This document shows, one piece after another, positions 1 through 8,896 of a DNA stretch of 64,000 nucleotides. Below the pieces are notes generated by a model, which had not been told where the DNA came from, did no database searches, and saw only the letters and a program-made list of their open reading frames with translations. This DNA is from Kribbella capetownensis (GTDB taxonomy: Bacteria; Actinomycetota; Actinomycetes; Propionibacteriales; Kribbellaceae), in NCBI RefSeq assembly GCF_004331485.1, contig NZ_SJKD01000005.1, positions 496,001-560,000 on the forward strand, given 5' to 3'. Made by a program: the position numbers and the translations under genes. How positions within the stretch are numbered: position 1 is the first letter of the stretch; every line of letters begins with the position of its first letter.

Positions 1-648
1 GTTCGTCACCCGGCTGAGCAGCTCGCCGCGGGGCGCGCCGTCGAAGTAGCTCAGCGGCAGCCGGTTCAGCTTGCCCTCGACGTCGGACCGCAGCGCGAGG
101 ATGGTTCGCTGGACCACGCCGTTCAGGATGTAGCCCTGCATCCAGGACAGGAAGAACGCCCCGACGTACAGGCCCAGCACCATCAGCAGGACGTTGCGCA
201 GGGCATCGAAGTCGATGCCGACGCCCGGGATCAGGTCGATCCCGCCGAGCAGGTCGGCCAGCCGGCCGTTGCCCGAGGCCCGGGTCTGCTCGATCACCTG
301 GTCCTTGGTCAGACCGCTCGGCAGTCGCTTGCCGATCGCGCCGGCGAAGATCAGGTCGGTCGCGCGACCGAGGATCTTCGGCCCGAGGACCGACAGTGTG
401 ACGCTGCAGACCGCCAGCGCGACGACACCGCTCACCTGGAGCCGATGCGGCCGCAACCGTCCGAGCAGCCGCCTCGCCGACGGACCGAAGTTCATCGACT
501 TGTCCCCCGGGATACCACCCGGAGGCCCGAACGCACGGCCCGTCGTCGGCCGCTCGGTCGCCTTCACCGTCGCCGCACCACCGGCGGGCGCAGCCTCAGG
601 CGCTGGTCCCTGTCCGTTCGGAGAGGGCGGTGTCTTGTTCTCGCTCAT
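1..648 (-). CDS. ABC exporter, N-terminal part (cut by window edge)
   Basis: This is the amino-terminal 216 codons of a fused permease/ATPase ABC exporter; the rest lies beyond base 1. The ATG at 648 begins a roughly 50-residue Pro/Ala/Gly-rich cytoplasmic extension, followed by hydrophobic transmembrane segments from about residue 72. The visible part ends in LLSRVTN, the conserved intracellular-loop motif of type IV exporters. It lies 76 bp downstream of, and in the same direction as, the ABC gene at 725-2458. That neighbour has a degenerate catalytic residue, so this product is probably the catalytically competent partner of a heterodimer. The nucleotide-binding domain is not visible, so that role is inferred. 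Confidence 0.85.
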   Translation of the reverse strand, partial: MSENKTPPSPNGQGPAPEAAPAGGAATVKATERPTTGRAFGPPGGIPGDKSMNFGPSARRLLGRLRPHRLQVSGVVALAVCSVTLSVLGPKILGRATDLIFAGAIGKRLPSGLTKDQVIEQTRASGNGRLADLLGGIDLIPGVGIDFDALRNVLLMVLGLYVGAFFLSWMQGYILNGVVQRTILALRSDVEGKLNRLPLSYFDGAPRGELLSRVTN

Positions 649-724
649 GCACGTCCTCGCTTCGCTGCGGGCGCGCATGAGCGACACCGCTCGCTGTGTT
701 CGATGGTGAACTCGCTTCGCTCCT

Positions 725-2458
725 TCACGCTGCCTCCTCCGCGGATCGCTGGGACTCGACGATCTCGACGTACGTCGGACAGGTGTCGAGCAACTCGTCA
801 TGCCGGCCCTTGCCGACGATCGCGCCGTCCTCGATCACCACGATCTGGTCGGCGTCGACGATCGTGGACACGCGTTGCGCCACGATCACCACACACGCTT
901 GCGCCGTGATCGGCCGCAGCGCCGCCCGCAGCCGGGCGTCGGTGGACAGGTCCAGCGCGGAGAAGGAGTCGTCGAACAGGTAGATCTCCGGCTTGCGGAC
1001 CAGTGCCCGCGCGATCGCGAGCCGCTGTCGCTGGCCGCCGGACACGTTCGTCCCGCCCTGCGCGATCGGCGCTTCCAGCCCTTCCGGCATCGCCTCGACG
1101 AAGTCCTTGCCCTGGGCAATCTCCAGCGCGTCCCAGAGCTCCTCGTCGGTCGCGTCCGGATTGCCGTACCGCAGGTTGCTGGCGACCGTCCCGGAGAACA
1201 GGTACGGCCGCTGCGGCACCAGGCCGATCCGCTCCCAGAGCGCCTCCGGCTCGATGTCGCGTACGTCGATCCCGTCGACGAGCACCCGCCCGTCGGTGGC
1301 ATCGAACAACCGCGGCACCAGCGAGAGCAGCGTCGTCTTGCCCGCACCCGTGCTGCCGATGATCGCGGTCGTCTGACCCGGCGATGCGACGAGGTCGATG
1401 TTGCGCAGTACCGGCTCGGCCGCCCCCGGGTACTGGAACGACGCGTTCTCGAAGACCAGTTGACCGCGCCCGGTGAACGACTTGATCGCGGTGACCGGCG
1501 GCCGGACCGAGGACTCGGTGTCGAGGACCTCGGAGATCCGGTCCGCGCAGACCGCGGCGCGCGGCACCATGATCATCACGAACACGCCCATCATCACCGA
1601 GAACAGGATCTGGATCAGGTAGCTCAGGAAGGCGGTCAACGCACCGACCTCCATCGTCCCGTTCTCGACCCGGGAGGCGCCGAACCACAGCACCGCGATG
1701 CTCGACACATTCAGGATCAGCATCACGGTCGGGAACACCAGCGCCATCAGCCGGCCGGCCCGGATGGCCGTGTCGGTCAGGTTCTGGTTCGCCTCGCCGA
1801 AGCGCTCGACCTCGTGCGGTTCGCGAACGAACGCGCGGACCACCCGGATGCCGGAGATCTGCTCACGCAGTACCCGGTTCACCCCGTCGATGTTCTTCTG
1901 CATCTTCCGGAACTGCGGCACCATCCGGCTCGCGATGAAGCCGACGCAGATCGCCAGCAGCGGTACGGCGACGGCCACCAGCCAGGACAGGCCGACGTCC
2001 TCGCGGACCGCCATGAACACGCCGCCGATCATCGTGATCGGTGCGGCCACCAGCATCGTGCAGGTGGTGACCACCAGCATCTGGATCTGGGTGACGTCGT
2101 TCGTACTGCGCGAGATCAGCGTCGGCGCGCCGAACTGGTTGACCTCCCGCGCGGAGAACTCGCCGACCCGGTGGAAGACCGCGGCCCGGACGTCCCGGCC
2201 GAACATCGCGGCCGTCTTCGCACCGAAGTACACGGCGATGATCGTGCAGGTGATCTGGACCAGGCTGACGGCGAGCATCCAGCCGCCGGTGTCCACGATG
2301 TAGCCGGTGTCACCCTTGGCCACGCCGTTGTCGATGATGTCGGCGTTCAGGCTGGGCAGGTAGAGAGAGGCGATCGTCCCGACCAGCTGCAGGGCGACCA
2401 CTATGGACAGGTTTCCCACGTACGGACGCAGGTGCGTACGCAAGAGTCGAACTAACAT
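725..2458 (-). CDS. ABC exporter permease/ATPase, degenerate-site half
   Basis: A 577-residue fused exporter half: transmembrane domain at about residues 1-310, ATPase domain at about 335-565. Walker A (GSTGAGKTT), signature (VSGGQRQR) and Walker B are visible. Walker B reads LFDDSFSALD, so the catalytic glutamate is replaced by aspartate. In heterodimeric multidrug exporters this marks the subunit with the degenerate ATPase site. The ATG start overlaps the stop of the upstream TetR gene by 7 bp, which suggests translational coupling and shared control. With the partial gene at 1-648 it probably forms one exporter; the substrate is unknown. Confidence 0.9.
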   Translation of the reverse strand: MLVRLLRTHLRPYVGNLSIVVALQLVGTIASLYLPSLNADIIDNGVAKGDTGYIVDTGGWMLAVSLVQITCTIIAVYFGAKTAAMFGRDVRAAVFHRVGEFSAREVNQFGAPTLISRSTNDVTQIQMLVVTTCTMLVAAPITMIGGVFMAVREDVGLSWLVAVAVPLLAICVGFIASRMVPQFRKMQKNIDGVNRVLREQISGIRVVRAFVREPHEVERFGEANQNLTDTAIRAGRLMALVFPTVMLILNVSSIAVLWFGASRVENGTMEVGALTAFLSYLIQILFSVMMGVFVMIMVPRAAVCADRISEVLDTESSVRPPVTAIKSFTGRGQLVFENASFQYPGAAEPVLRNIDLVASPGQTTAIIGSTGAGKTTLLSLVPRLFDATDGRVLVDGIDVRDIEPEALWERIGLVPQRPYLFSGTVASNLRYGNPDATDEELWDALEIAQGKDFVEAMPEGLEAPIAQGGTNVSGGQRQRLAIARALVRKPEIYLFDDSFSALDLSTDARLRAALRPITAQACVVIVAQRVSTIVDADQIVVIEDGAIVGKGRHDELLDTCPTYVEIVESQRSAEEAA

Positions 2459-3126
2459 CGATCATCCCCAGAGTCGTGATGGCGGGCACCGTCTAGTGCG
2501 TACTCGGCGGCGCCCTCGGGGGCGGCGTGCTGACCGGAGGCGTGCCGGCGGACACCGTCGAACGCGAAGTCGACGATCTCCTCGGCGGTCAGTACGACGC
2601 CACCGGAAATCATTGGGTGGGTGGCGGAGAAAGTGATCAGCCCGATCCGGCGGACCACCTCTTCGGGCGGGAAGCGCAGCTGGTCCTGATCCGGGCGGAG
2701 CAGGTCGGCGAACGCAGCGTTGGCCAGGTCGGACTGCCGCTTGCGGCGGGCCTCGTCCATCGGCGTGGACTTGAAGTCGGGCGGCCGGCGCATCCGTAGG
2801 GTGAACATCAGCTTGAAGACGCTGCGCAGACGGTTCTGACCGACCTCGACCGCGGCGATGGTGCGCTCCCGCAGCGGTAGCGAGCGGTCGACCTTCTCCA
2901 GCGCCGTGATCAGGTCACTGGTGTCGAACGCGGTCGCCATCACGGCGTCGATCAGCGCGTCCTTGCTGCCGAAGGCCCGGAAGATCGTCCCCTCGGCGAT
3001 CCCGGCCGCTTCGGCGATCTGCTTGGTGCTCACCTCGGCGCCGAACTCCTCCAGCAACGGCAGCGCGGCCCGGACGATGGCGGCGCGCCGTTCCTCGGGT
3101 GGCAGTGGTGTGGCTCGTGGTGTCAC
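2452..3126 (-). CDS. TetR-family regulator of the ABC exporter pair
   Basis: A TetR/AcrR repressor of about 224 residues. The N-terminal helix-turn-helix (STKQIAEAAGIAEGTIFRAFGS) is clear, while the C-terminal ligand domain is not diagnostic. The frame stays open to a GTG at 3156, but that codon lies inside a perfect 18-bp palindrome, so the GTG at 3126 is preferred. A weak -35 (TTGTGA, 3162-3157) and -10 (TTACTC, 3140-3135) flank the palindrome and end 8 bp before 3126, which would give a leaderless message. The gene overlaps the downstream exporter gene by 7 bp. It very probably represses itself and the exporter; the inducer is probably a transported drug-like compound, by family analogy only. 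Confidence 0.85.
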   Translation of the reverse strand: MTPRATPLPPEERRAAIVRAALPLLEEFGAEVSTKQIAEAAGIAEGTIFRAFGSKDALIDAVMATAFDTSDLITALEKVDRSLPLRERTIAAVEVGQNRLRSVFKLMFTLRMRRPPDFKSTPMDEARRKRQSDLANAAFADLLRPDQDQLRFPPEEVVRRIGLITFSATHPMISGGVVLTAEEIVDFAFDGVRRHASGQHAAPEGAAEYALDGARHHDSGDDRC

Positions 3127-3141
3127 GTGTTCGAGAGTAAC

Positions 3142-3159
3142 TGAGTGAGTACTCACTCA
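3142..3159. promoter_or_regulatory. Perfect 18-bp palindrome, TetR operator
   Basis: TGAGTGAGT is followed directly by its exact complement ACTCACTCA. The palindrome lies between the candidate -35 and -10 of the TetR-exporter operon, which is classic repressor placement. It is the presumed autoregulatory operator of the TetR gene that ends at 2452. Confidence 0.8.
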
Positions 3160-3168
3160 CAACTGAAT

Positions 3169-3939
3169 TCACACTTTCGGGCCAGACCGGTTCTCCACCA
3201 GCGCGGAGACGCCGTCCAGCAGCCGCGCGAGACCGTATTCGAACGCATGATCGGAGTCGTACGGCGCGTCGAACTCATTCCCGACCGTCGTCCCCACCCG
3301 GGTCGCGAGTGGAAACTGCTGGGCATCGGCGATCTTGTCCAGGTGCGGCACGTGCGCCAGCCACCACTCCTTGTCGGTCATCCCCGACCGCTGGATCACC
3401 TGCCGCGCCTCGACGTCGGTCCGCACGGCGCCGTGCACATACCCGTTCACCAGCGCCACGGTCGCATCCATCTCGACGTCGGTCAGGCCGATACCCTCGA
3501 CCGCCTCGAGTTCGTACTCGTACTTCGCCATCACGTGCGGACCGAGCGGTGGGCGATTGACCGCGATCTGGAGCATCCACGGGTGGCGCAGATACAGCTC
3601 GCGGTTCTCCCGGGCCACCTCGTCGAGCCGGGCTCGCCAGTCCCCGTCCACGTCACGCCGCGGCAGTTCGCCGTACACGGTGTCGAGCATGACGTCGAGC
3701 AACTCACCCTTGCCCGGGAAGTAGCGGTACAGCGTCATCGCGCCCACGCCGAGCTCGTCGGCGACGCGGCGCATCGACATCGCACCGATCCCCTCGGCAT
3801 CGGCGATGCGCACAGCGGCCTCGACGATCCCCTCCACGGTGAGCGCCGGCTTCGGCCCGCGGGTCGGCCGCGGCCGCCGGCGCCAGAGCAACTCAAGGCT
3901 CCGCGCCTGGTCCCCACTGCCGCTGTACTCCTGATTCAT
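3169..3939 (-). CDS. TetR-family regulator with tetracycline-repressor-like C-terminal domain
   Basis: A 256-residue regulator with a roughly 30-residue Arg-rich N-terminal extension. The helix-turn-helix at about residues 35-80 includes the typical ...GVGAMTLYRYFPGKGELL segment. The C-terminal region resembles the TetR_C_1 domain (WRARLDEVARENRELYLRHPWM). It starts with ATG at 3939, divergent from the ABC exporter at 4106, and ends just upstream of the operator of the second TetR gene. An imperfect palindrome at 3977-3995 lies in the shared divergent region and is a plausible binding site. It most likely controls the divergent exporter, itself, or both. Confidence 0.85.
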   Translation of the reverse strand: MNQEYSGSGDQARSLELLWRRRPRPTRGPKPALTVEGIVEAAVRIADAEGIGAMSMRRVADELGVGAMTLYRYFPGKGELLDVMLDTVYGELPRRDVDGDWRARLDEVARENRELYLRHPWMLQIAVNRPPLGPHVMAKYEYELEAVEGIGLTDVEMDATVALVNGYVHGAVRTDVEARQVIQRSGMTDKEWWLAHVPHLDKIADAQQFPLATRVGTTVGNEFDAPYDSDHAFEYGLARLLDGVSALVENRSGPKV

Positions 3940-3976
3940 GTGCGCGATTCCTCCGGATTGGCTACACTCGGCCGCA

Positions 3977-3995
3977 CTTCGTACAGCGTACTCAG
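3977..3995. promoter_or_regulatory. Imperfect inverted repeat, candidate TetR operator
   Basis: CTTCGTAC, a 3-base centre (AGC), then GTACTCAG. Six of eight arm positions pair. The GTAC-N3-GTAC core lies between the divergent starts of the TetR gene (3939) and the ABC gene (4106). Assignment to the 3169-3939 regulator rests on position. Confidence 0.45.
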
Positions 3996-4007
3996 TTTAA
4001 AAGTTGA

Positions 4008-4038
4008 TTGACCTCAAGCACTGTCGAGGTTCTACGGT
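4008..4038 (+). promoter_or_regulatory. MerR/SoxR-type promoter with 19-bp spacer
   Basis: A -35 TTGACC (4008-4013) and a -10 TACGGT (4033-4038) are separated by exactly 19 bp, the lengthened spacing typical of MerR-family-activated promoters. Inside is CCTCAA-N6-TCGAGG (4012-4029), a one-mismatch version of the SoxR dyad. The same half-sites appear upstream of the soxR-like gene at 32040-32057. The site drives the ABC exporter at 4106. Confidence 0.6.
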
Positions 4039-4105
4039 CGAGAACTGTCGGTGCTGTCCTGAATCATCGACCTTCCCGATCGACCGATCCCAGCGGAGCA
4101 CAGCC

Positions 4106-6004
4106 GTGAGCATGGAGATGACCGCGTGGAACTCGCTGTACCACGCGATGCACGCCCAAGACGAAAAACGCCCGTTCTCACGGGCCACACTGCTGCGGAT
4201 CCTCGCCTTCGCGCGCCCGCACCGACGGCAACTGATCGCGTTCCTTGTGCTGAGCGTCGGCGCGGCCGTGCTCGCGGTCGCGACGCCGGTGCTGGCCGGG
4301 CACGTGGTCGACGCGATCGTCGACCGCAAGGAATTCAGCGTCGTTCTGCTGCTGTCCCTACTGATCGCGGTGATCGCCATCGCCGAGGCCGGGATCAGCC
4401 TGTGGACACGCTGGCTGTCGGCGCGGATCGGTGAAGGACTGATCCTGGATCTGCGGACGGCGGTGTTCGACCACATCCAGCGGATGCCGATCGCGTTCTT
4501 CACCCGGACCCGGACCGGCGCGCTGGTGTCTCGGCTGAACAACGACGTGATCGGCGCACAGCGCGCGTTCAGCGACACGCTGTCCGGCGTCGTCAGCAAC
4601 CTCGTGATGCTGGTGCTCACGCTGGTCGTGATGCTCGGTGTGTCGTGGCAGATCACCCTGCTCTCGCTCATCCTCCTGCCGATCTTCGTCGTACCGGCCC
4701 GCCGGATCGGGACCAGGCTGGCCGCTCTGCAGCGGGAGGCGGCGGACTACAACGCGACCATGAGCACGCAGATGACCGAGCGGTTCTCGGCGCCGGGCGC
4801 GACGCTGGTGAAGTTGTTCGGCCGGCCGACACGGGAGTCATTGGAGTTCGCGATCCGGGCGCGGCGGGTGCGCGACGTCGGCGTGCGGACCGCGATGGTG
4901 CAGTGGATCTTCGTCACCGCGCTGACGCTGGTGTCGGCGCTCGCGCTGGCGCTCGTCTACGGACTGGGTGGCTTCTACGCGCTGCGCGACCAGCTCGACG
5001 CGGGTTCGGTCGTGTCGATGGCCTTGCTGCTCACCCGGTTGTACTCACCGCTCACGGCGCTGGCGAGTGCGCGACTCGAGGTGATGACCGCGCTGGTCAG
5101 CTTCGAGCGCGTCTTCGAGGTGCTGGATCTCGAGCCGCTGATCAAGGACAAGCCGGACGCGGGCCGGGTGCCCGAGGGGCCGGTGACGGTCGAGTTCGCG
5201 CAGGTCAGGTTCGCGTACCCGTCCGCGGACAAGGTCTCGCTGGCCTCGCTCGAGGAGGTCGCCAAGCTCGACACCCGCGGCGGTGTCGAGGTGCTGCACG
5301 ACGTGTCGTTCCGCGCCGAGCCCGGGCAGATGGTCGCGCTCGTCGGCTCGTCCGGCGCCGGGAAGTCGACCATCGCGCAGCTCATCCCCCGCCTGTACGA
5401 CGTCGATGCGGGAGCGGTGAGGCTCGCCGGGGTCGACGTACGGGACGTGTCGGCGGAGTCGCTGCGGGAGACGCTCGGCATGGTCACGCAGGACGGTCAC
5501 CTGTTCCACGACTCGATCCGCGAGAACCTGCTGCTGGCGCGGCCGGAAGCTTCGGAGGCCGACCTGTGGAATGCGCTGACTCGGGCGCGGCTGGGTGAGT
5601 TGATCAGGTCGCTGCCGGATCAGCTGGACACCGTTGTCGGCGAGCGCGGGTACCGGCTGTCAGGTGGTGAGCGGCAGCGGCTCACGATCGCTCGCCTGCT
5701 CCTCGCGCAGCCGCGGGTCGTGATCCTTGACGAGGCGACCGCGGCGCTGGACTCCACCAACGAGGCAGCTGTCCAGGCGGCGCTGACCGAGGCACTGGCC
5801 GGACGTACGGCGGTTGTGATCGCGCACCGGCTGTCGACCATCCGGGCTGCGGACCAGATCCTCGTGATCGAGGCGGGCCGGATCATCGAGCGTGGCACTC
5901 ACACGGATCTGCTCGCTGCGGCTGGGCGGTACGAGGAGCTGTACCGGACGCAGTTCGAGCAGCCGGACAGCGGTGCGGCCGATGTGGAGGCTGTCTCGGT
6001 CTGA
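4106..6004 (+). CDS. ABC exporter, permease/ATPase fusion
   Basis: A homodimer-type exporter of 632 residues. The transmembrane domain spans about residues 35-330 and the ATPase domain about 370-610. Walker A (GSSGAGKST), signature (LSGGERQR) and Walker B (VVILDEAT, with catalytic Glu) are all intact, unlike the exporter at 725-2458. The GTG at 4106 is chosen because GGAG at 4095-4098 lies 7 bases upstream; the frame is open further upstream but runs through the promoter. A MerR/SoxR-type promoter precedes it, so redox-active drugs or other toxic small molecules are reasonable inferred cargo. A divergent TetR gene may also act on it. Confidence 0.9.
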   Translation: MSMEMTAWNSLYHAMHAQDEKRPFSRATLLRILAFARPHRRQLIAFLVLSVGAAVLAVATPVLAGHVVDAIVDRKEFSVVLLLSLLIAVIAIAEAGISLWTRWLSARIGEGLILDLRTAVFDHIQRMPIAFFTRTRTGALVSRLNNDVIGAQRAFSDTLSGVVSNLVMLVLTLVVMLGVSWQITLLSLILLPIFVVPARRIGTRLAALQREAADYNATMSTQMTERFSAPGATLVKLFGRPTRESLEFAIRARRVRDVGVRTAMVQWIFVTALTLVSALALALVYGLGGFYALRDQLDAGSVVSMALLLTRLYSPLTALASARLEVMTALVSFERVFEVLDLEPLIKDKPDAGRVPEGPVTVEFAQVRFAYPSADKVSLASLEEVAKLDTRGGVEVLHDVSFRAEPGQMVALVGSSGAGKSTIAQLIPRLYDVDAGAVRLAGVDVRDVSAESLRETLGMVTQDGHLFHDSIRENLLLARPEASEADLWNALTRARLGELIRSLPDQLDTVVGERGYRLSGGERQRLTIARLLLAQPRVVILDEATAALDSTNEAAVQAALTEALAGRTAVVIAHRLSTIRAADQILVIEAGRIIERGTHTDLLAAAGRYEELYRTQFEQPDSGAADVEAVSV

Positions 6005-6055
6005 GGTCATGTGCGCTGGATCGCTTCTTGAGCCGTGGTTAGGGAGGACGTCGGG

Positions 6056-8896
6056 TTGGCGGGTACGGGGCAGCAGGAGCTGGTGGGGTGTGCGGTGGTG
6101 TTCAAGCCGGCGGACCCGCCTCGGGAAGGCCGGATCGCGTTCTGGGATCCGGACGGTGGGCAGCTTCCGCTGGGCGTCGGTGAGCAGACGGAGTTAGAGC
6201 TGGTCGTCGACGCGGAGCCGCGGTCGGTCCGTGCGCTCGAGCTGACCGTTGCGGAGGCCGTGCCGGTGCTCGGCCGTGCGCGGCGCGCGCCCGGCGCCCA
6301 CCCGTCCGCGGCGTTCTGGGGCGGCGCTTCGCTCATCGCACTGCAGTTGGTGGCCCGGGGCAAGCTTCTGCCCGGCGTCTCACCCGGCGGCCACGACGCC
6401 TGGCGCGCCGGCCCACTCGACGCCGCCGACGTCACCCGCCTCCTCAAACTCGCCGAAGCCATGCCACCGTCGGCCCGGGCCCTCCCCCTCGAATCCGCCT
6501 CGCCCGGCGGCCCATCGGCCGCTCCCGGGTCCCGGTCGGGCGGGACTGGCGGTGCGGTGCGGTTGCCTGTGGCTGAGGAGTTGGTTCGGGCGTTTGTGGA
6601 TGCGGTGGCGGATGGGATGCCGCGGTCGCCGGCCGCGGCGAAGGCTCATCAGACCGGGCTGTTCGCGGCGTCGGCGCCACAGCGGGCCGAGCGGTTGCGG
6701 TCGTGGGCTGACGAGGTGTCCGTAGGCTTGGACACCGGGGTGCGGATCTCGTTGCGGATCGAGATGGCCGAGTCGCTGGCGTTCTCGGCGGTCGTGCAAC
6801 TGCACAGCCTCAAGGACCCGACCTTGGTGCGGGACGCGTACGACGTCTGGGCCGAGGACGTCGCCGGATTCGGGCCGCGGGCGCGGATCGACGCGACGCT
6901 GGCGATCCGGCGGGCGGCGCGCGCCTGGCCGGCGTTGGGTCGCCTGCTCGACTCCGCCGTACCGGATCGGATGGAGCTGGCCGATGAGGAGGTCGGTGAA
7001 CTGCTGGCGGGCTCCGCGCAGCGGTTGACGGCGGCCGGGGTCGACCTGCACTGGCCACGCAGCCTCGGTCGTGCGCTGACCGCTCGGGCCGCGATCACAT
7101 CGTCGGACGGACCGCCCAGCGATCTGCCGAGCTTCTTCGGCGGCGACGCCACTCTCGACTTCAGCTGGCAGGTTGCCCTCGGCAATGACCCTGACAGCGA
7201 GCCACTGACCGAGGCAGAGATGGACAAGCTGGCCGAAGCGACCCGACCAGTGGTCCGGCTTCGCGACCAGTGGATGCTGATCGACCCCGACCTGGCGCGG
7301 AAGGCCCGCGAGCGCATCCTCAAACCGGTCACGGCGATCGACGCCCTCGGCGCAGCGCTCACCGGCAGCGCCGAGATCGACGGCCGCCAAGTCACGATCG
7401 AACCGACCCGCTGGCTCGCGGAGCTGCGCGCCCGCATCGCCGACCCCGACCGCGCCGACGAGCCGATCGAGGCGCCGGCCGGACTGCACGCCACCCTGCG
7501 CGACTACCAGCTGCGCGGTCTGCGCTGGCTCTCCCGGATGACCTCGCTCGGACTCGGCGGCTGCCTGGCTGACGACATGGGTCTGGGCAAGACGATCACC
7601 CTCATCTCGCTCCACCTGCACCGCCAGGACTCGCCGGCAACAGCCGGTCCGACTCTCGTCGTCTGTCCGGCGTCCCTGCTCGGCAACTGGGAGCGCGAGG
7701 TCCAGCGCTTCGCGCCAGGCACTCCGGTACGCCGCTTCCACGGCTCCTCGAGATCACTCGACGACGCCGAGGACGGCTTCGTGCTGACGACGTACGGGAC
7801 CTTGCGGCGCGACGCCGTACGGCTGGCTGGTCATCGGTGGGCGATGGTCGTCGCCGACGAGGCGCAGCATGTGAAGAACCCGTCGTCCAGTACGGCGAAG
7901 GCGTTGCGGACCGTGCCGTCGCAGGCGCGGGTGGCGTTGACCGGCACGCCGGTGGAGAACAACCTGTCCGAGCTGTGGGCGATCCTCGACTGGACGACGC
8001 CGGGGTTGCTCGGCCGGCTCGGCACGTTCCGGAACCTGTGGGCAGCGCCGATCGAGGCGGACAAGGACGAGGAGGTCGCGGAGCGACTGGCGAAGCTGGT
8101 GCGGCCGTTCCTGCTCCGGCGCCGCAAATCCGATCCCGGCATCGCGCCCGAGCTCCCGCCGAAGACCGAGACCGATCAGCCGGTGTCGCTCACGCGTGAG
8201 CAGGCGGTGTTGTACGAGGCAACGGTTCGCGAGCTGATGACGGAGGTGCAGGCCAGCGACCGGATGGCTCGGCGCGGGCTGATCGTCAAGCTGCTGACCG
8301 GTTTGAAGCAGATCTGCAACCACCCGGCGCAGTACCTGAAGGAAGGCGACAACGGGCGCCTGGACGGACGATCCGGGAAGCTCGAACTGCTCGACGAACT
8401 GCTCGAGACGATCGTGGCCGAGGACGGCGCGGTCCTGGTCTTCACGCAGTACGTCGCGATGGCGCGGCTGCTCGAGCGACATCTGGCCGACCGCGGCATC
8501 GGTACGCAACTGCTGCATGGTGGGACGCCGGTGCCGAAGCGTGAGGAGATGGTCGAGCGGTTCCAAGCCGGCGAGGTGCCGGTGTTCCTGCTGTCGTTGA
8601 AGGCCGCTGGGACCGGACTCAACCTGACTCGGGCGGATCACGTCGTGCACTACGACCGGTGGTGGAATCCGGCGGTCGAGGATCAGGCGACGGACCGGGC
8701 GTACCGGATCGGGCAGACGCGGCCGGTGCAGGTGCACCGTTTGATTGCCGAAGGCACCATCGAGGACCGCATCGCCGCGATGCTGAGCAGTAAACGCGAG
8801 CTCGCCGACGCCGTCCTGACCGGAGGCGAGGCGGCCCTCACCGAACTGTCCGACACCGAACTCGCCGACCTCGTGGAGCTGAGGGGTGCGCGATGA
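6056..8896 (+). CDS. SNF2-family DEAD/DEAH-like helicase
   Basis: A 946-residue Swi2/Snf2 ATPase. The N-terminal half is a bacterial SNF2-associated region. The motor starts near residue 480 with ADDMGLGKT (Walker A), followed by VADEAQHVKN (motif II), LTGTPVEN (motif III) and AYRIGQTRPVQVHRL (motif VI). A strong ribosome site (AGGGAGG, 6041-6047) precedes a TTG at 6056, so the GTG at 6035 is rejected because the site would lie inside the gene. A rare TTA codon is at 6194. The ATGA overlap with the SWIM-domain gene implies an operon. Probable role: DNA or nucleoprotein remodelling during repair or transcription; the precise substrate is unknown. Confidence 0.92.
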   Translation: MAGTGQQELVGCAVVFKPADPPREGRIAFWDPDGGQLPLGVGEQTELELVVDAEPRSVRALELTVAEAVPVLGRARRAPGAHPSAAFWGGASLIALQLVARGKLLPGVSPGGHDAWRAGPLDAADVTRLLKLAEAMPPSARALPLESASPGGPSAAPGSRSGGTGGAVRLPVAEELVRAFVDAVADGMPRSPAAAKAHQTGLFAASAPQRAERLRSWADEVSVGLDTGVRISLRIEMAESLAFSAVVQLHSLKDPTLVRDAYDVWAEDVAGFGPRARIDATLAIRRAARAWPALGRLLDSAVPDRMELADEEVGELLAGSAQRLTAAGVDLHWPRSLGRALTARAAITSSDGPPSDLPSFFGGDATLDFSWQVALGNDPDSEPLTEAEMDKLAEATRPVVRLRDQWMLIDPDLARKARERILKPVTAIDALGAALTGSAEIDGRQVTIEPTRWLAELRARIADPDRADEPIEAPAGLHATLRDYQLRGLRWLSRMTSLGLGGCLADDMGLGKTITLISLHLHRQDSPATAGPTLVVCPASLLGNWEREVQRFAPGTPVRRFHGSSRSLDDAEDGFVLTTYGTLRRDAVRLAGHRWAMVVADEAQHVKNPSSSTAKALRTVPSQARVALTGTPVENNLSELWAILDWTTPGLLGRLGTFRNLWAAPIEADKDEEVAERLAKLVRPFLLRRRKSDPGIAPELPPKTETDQPVSLTREQAVLYEATVRELMTEVQASDRMARRGLIVKLLTGLKQICNHPAQYLKEGDNGRLDGRSGKLELLDELLETIVAEDGAVLVFTQYVAMARLLERHLADRGIGTQLLHGGTPVPKREEMVERFQAGEVPVFLLSLKAAGTGLNLTRADHVVHYDRWWNPAVEDQATDRAYRIGQTRPVQVHRLIAEGTIEDRIAAMLSSKRELADAVLTGGEAALTELSDTELADLVELRGAR

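Noticed and set aside
651..724. Repeated TCGCTTCGCTC-like short segments between the two ABC genes
   Set aside because: Short imperfect repeats only; no clear stem, promoter or mobile-element end could be supported.
800..2455. A 551-codon plus-strand frame opposite the ABC exporter
   Set aside because: The His/Arg/Gln-rich translation is an antisense shadow; the minus-strand gene has intact ABC motifs.
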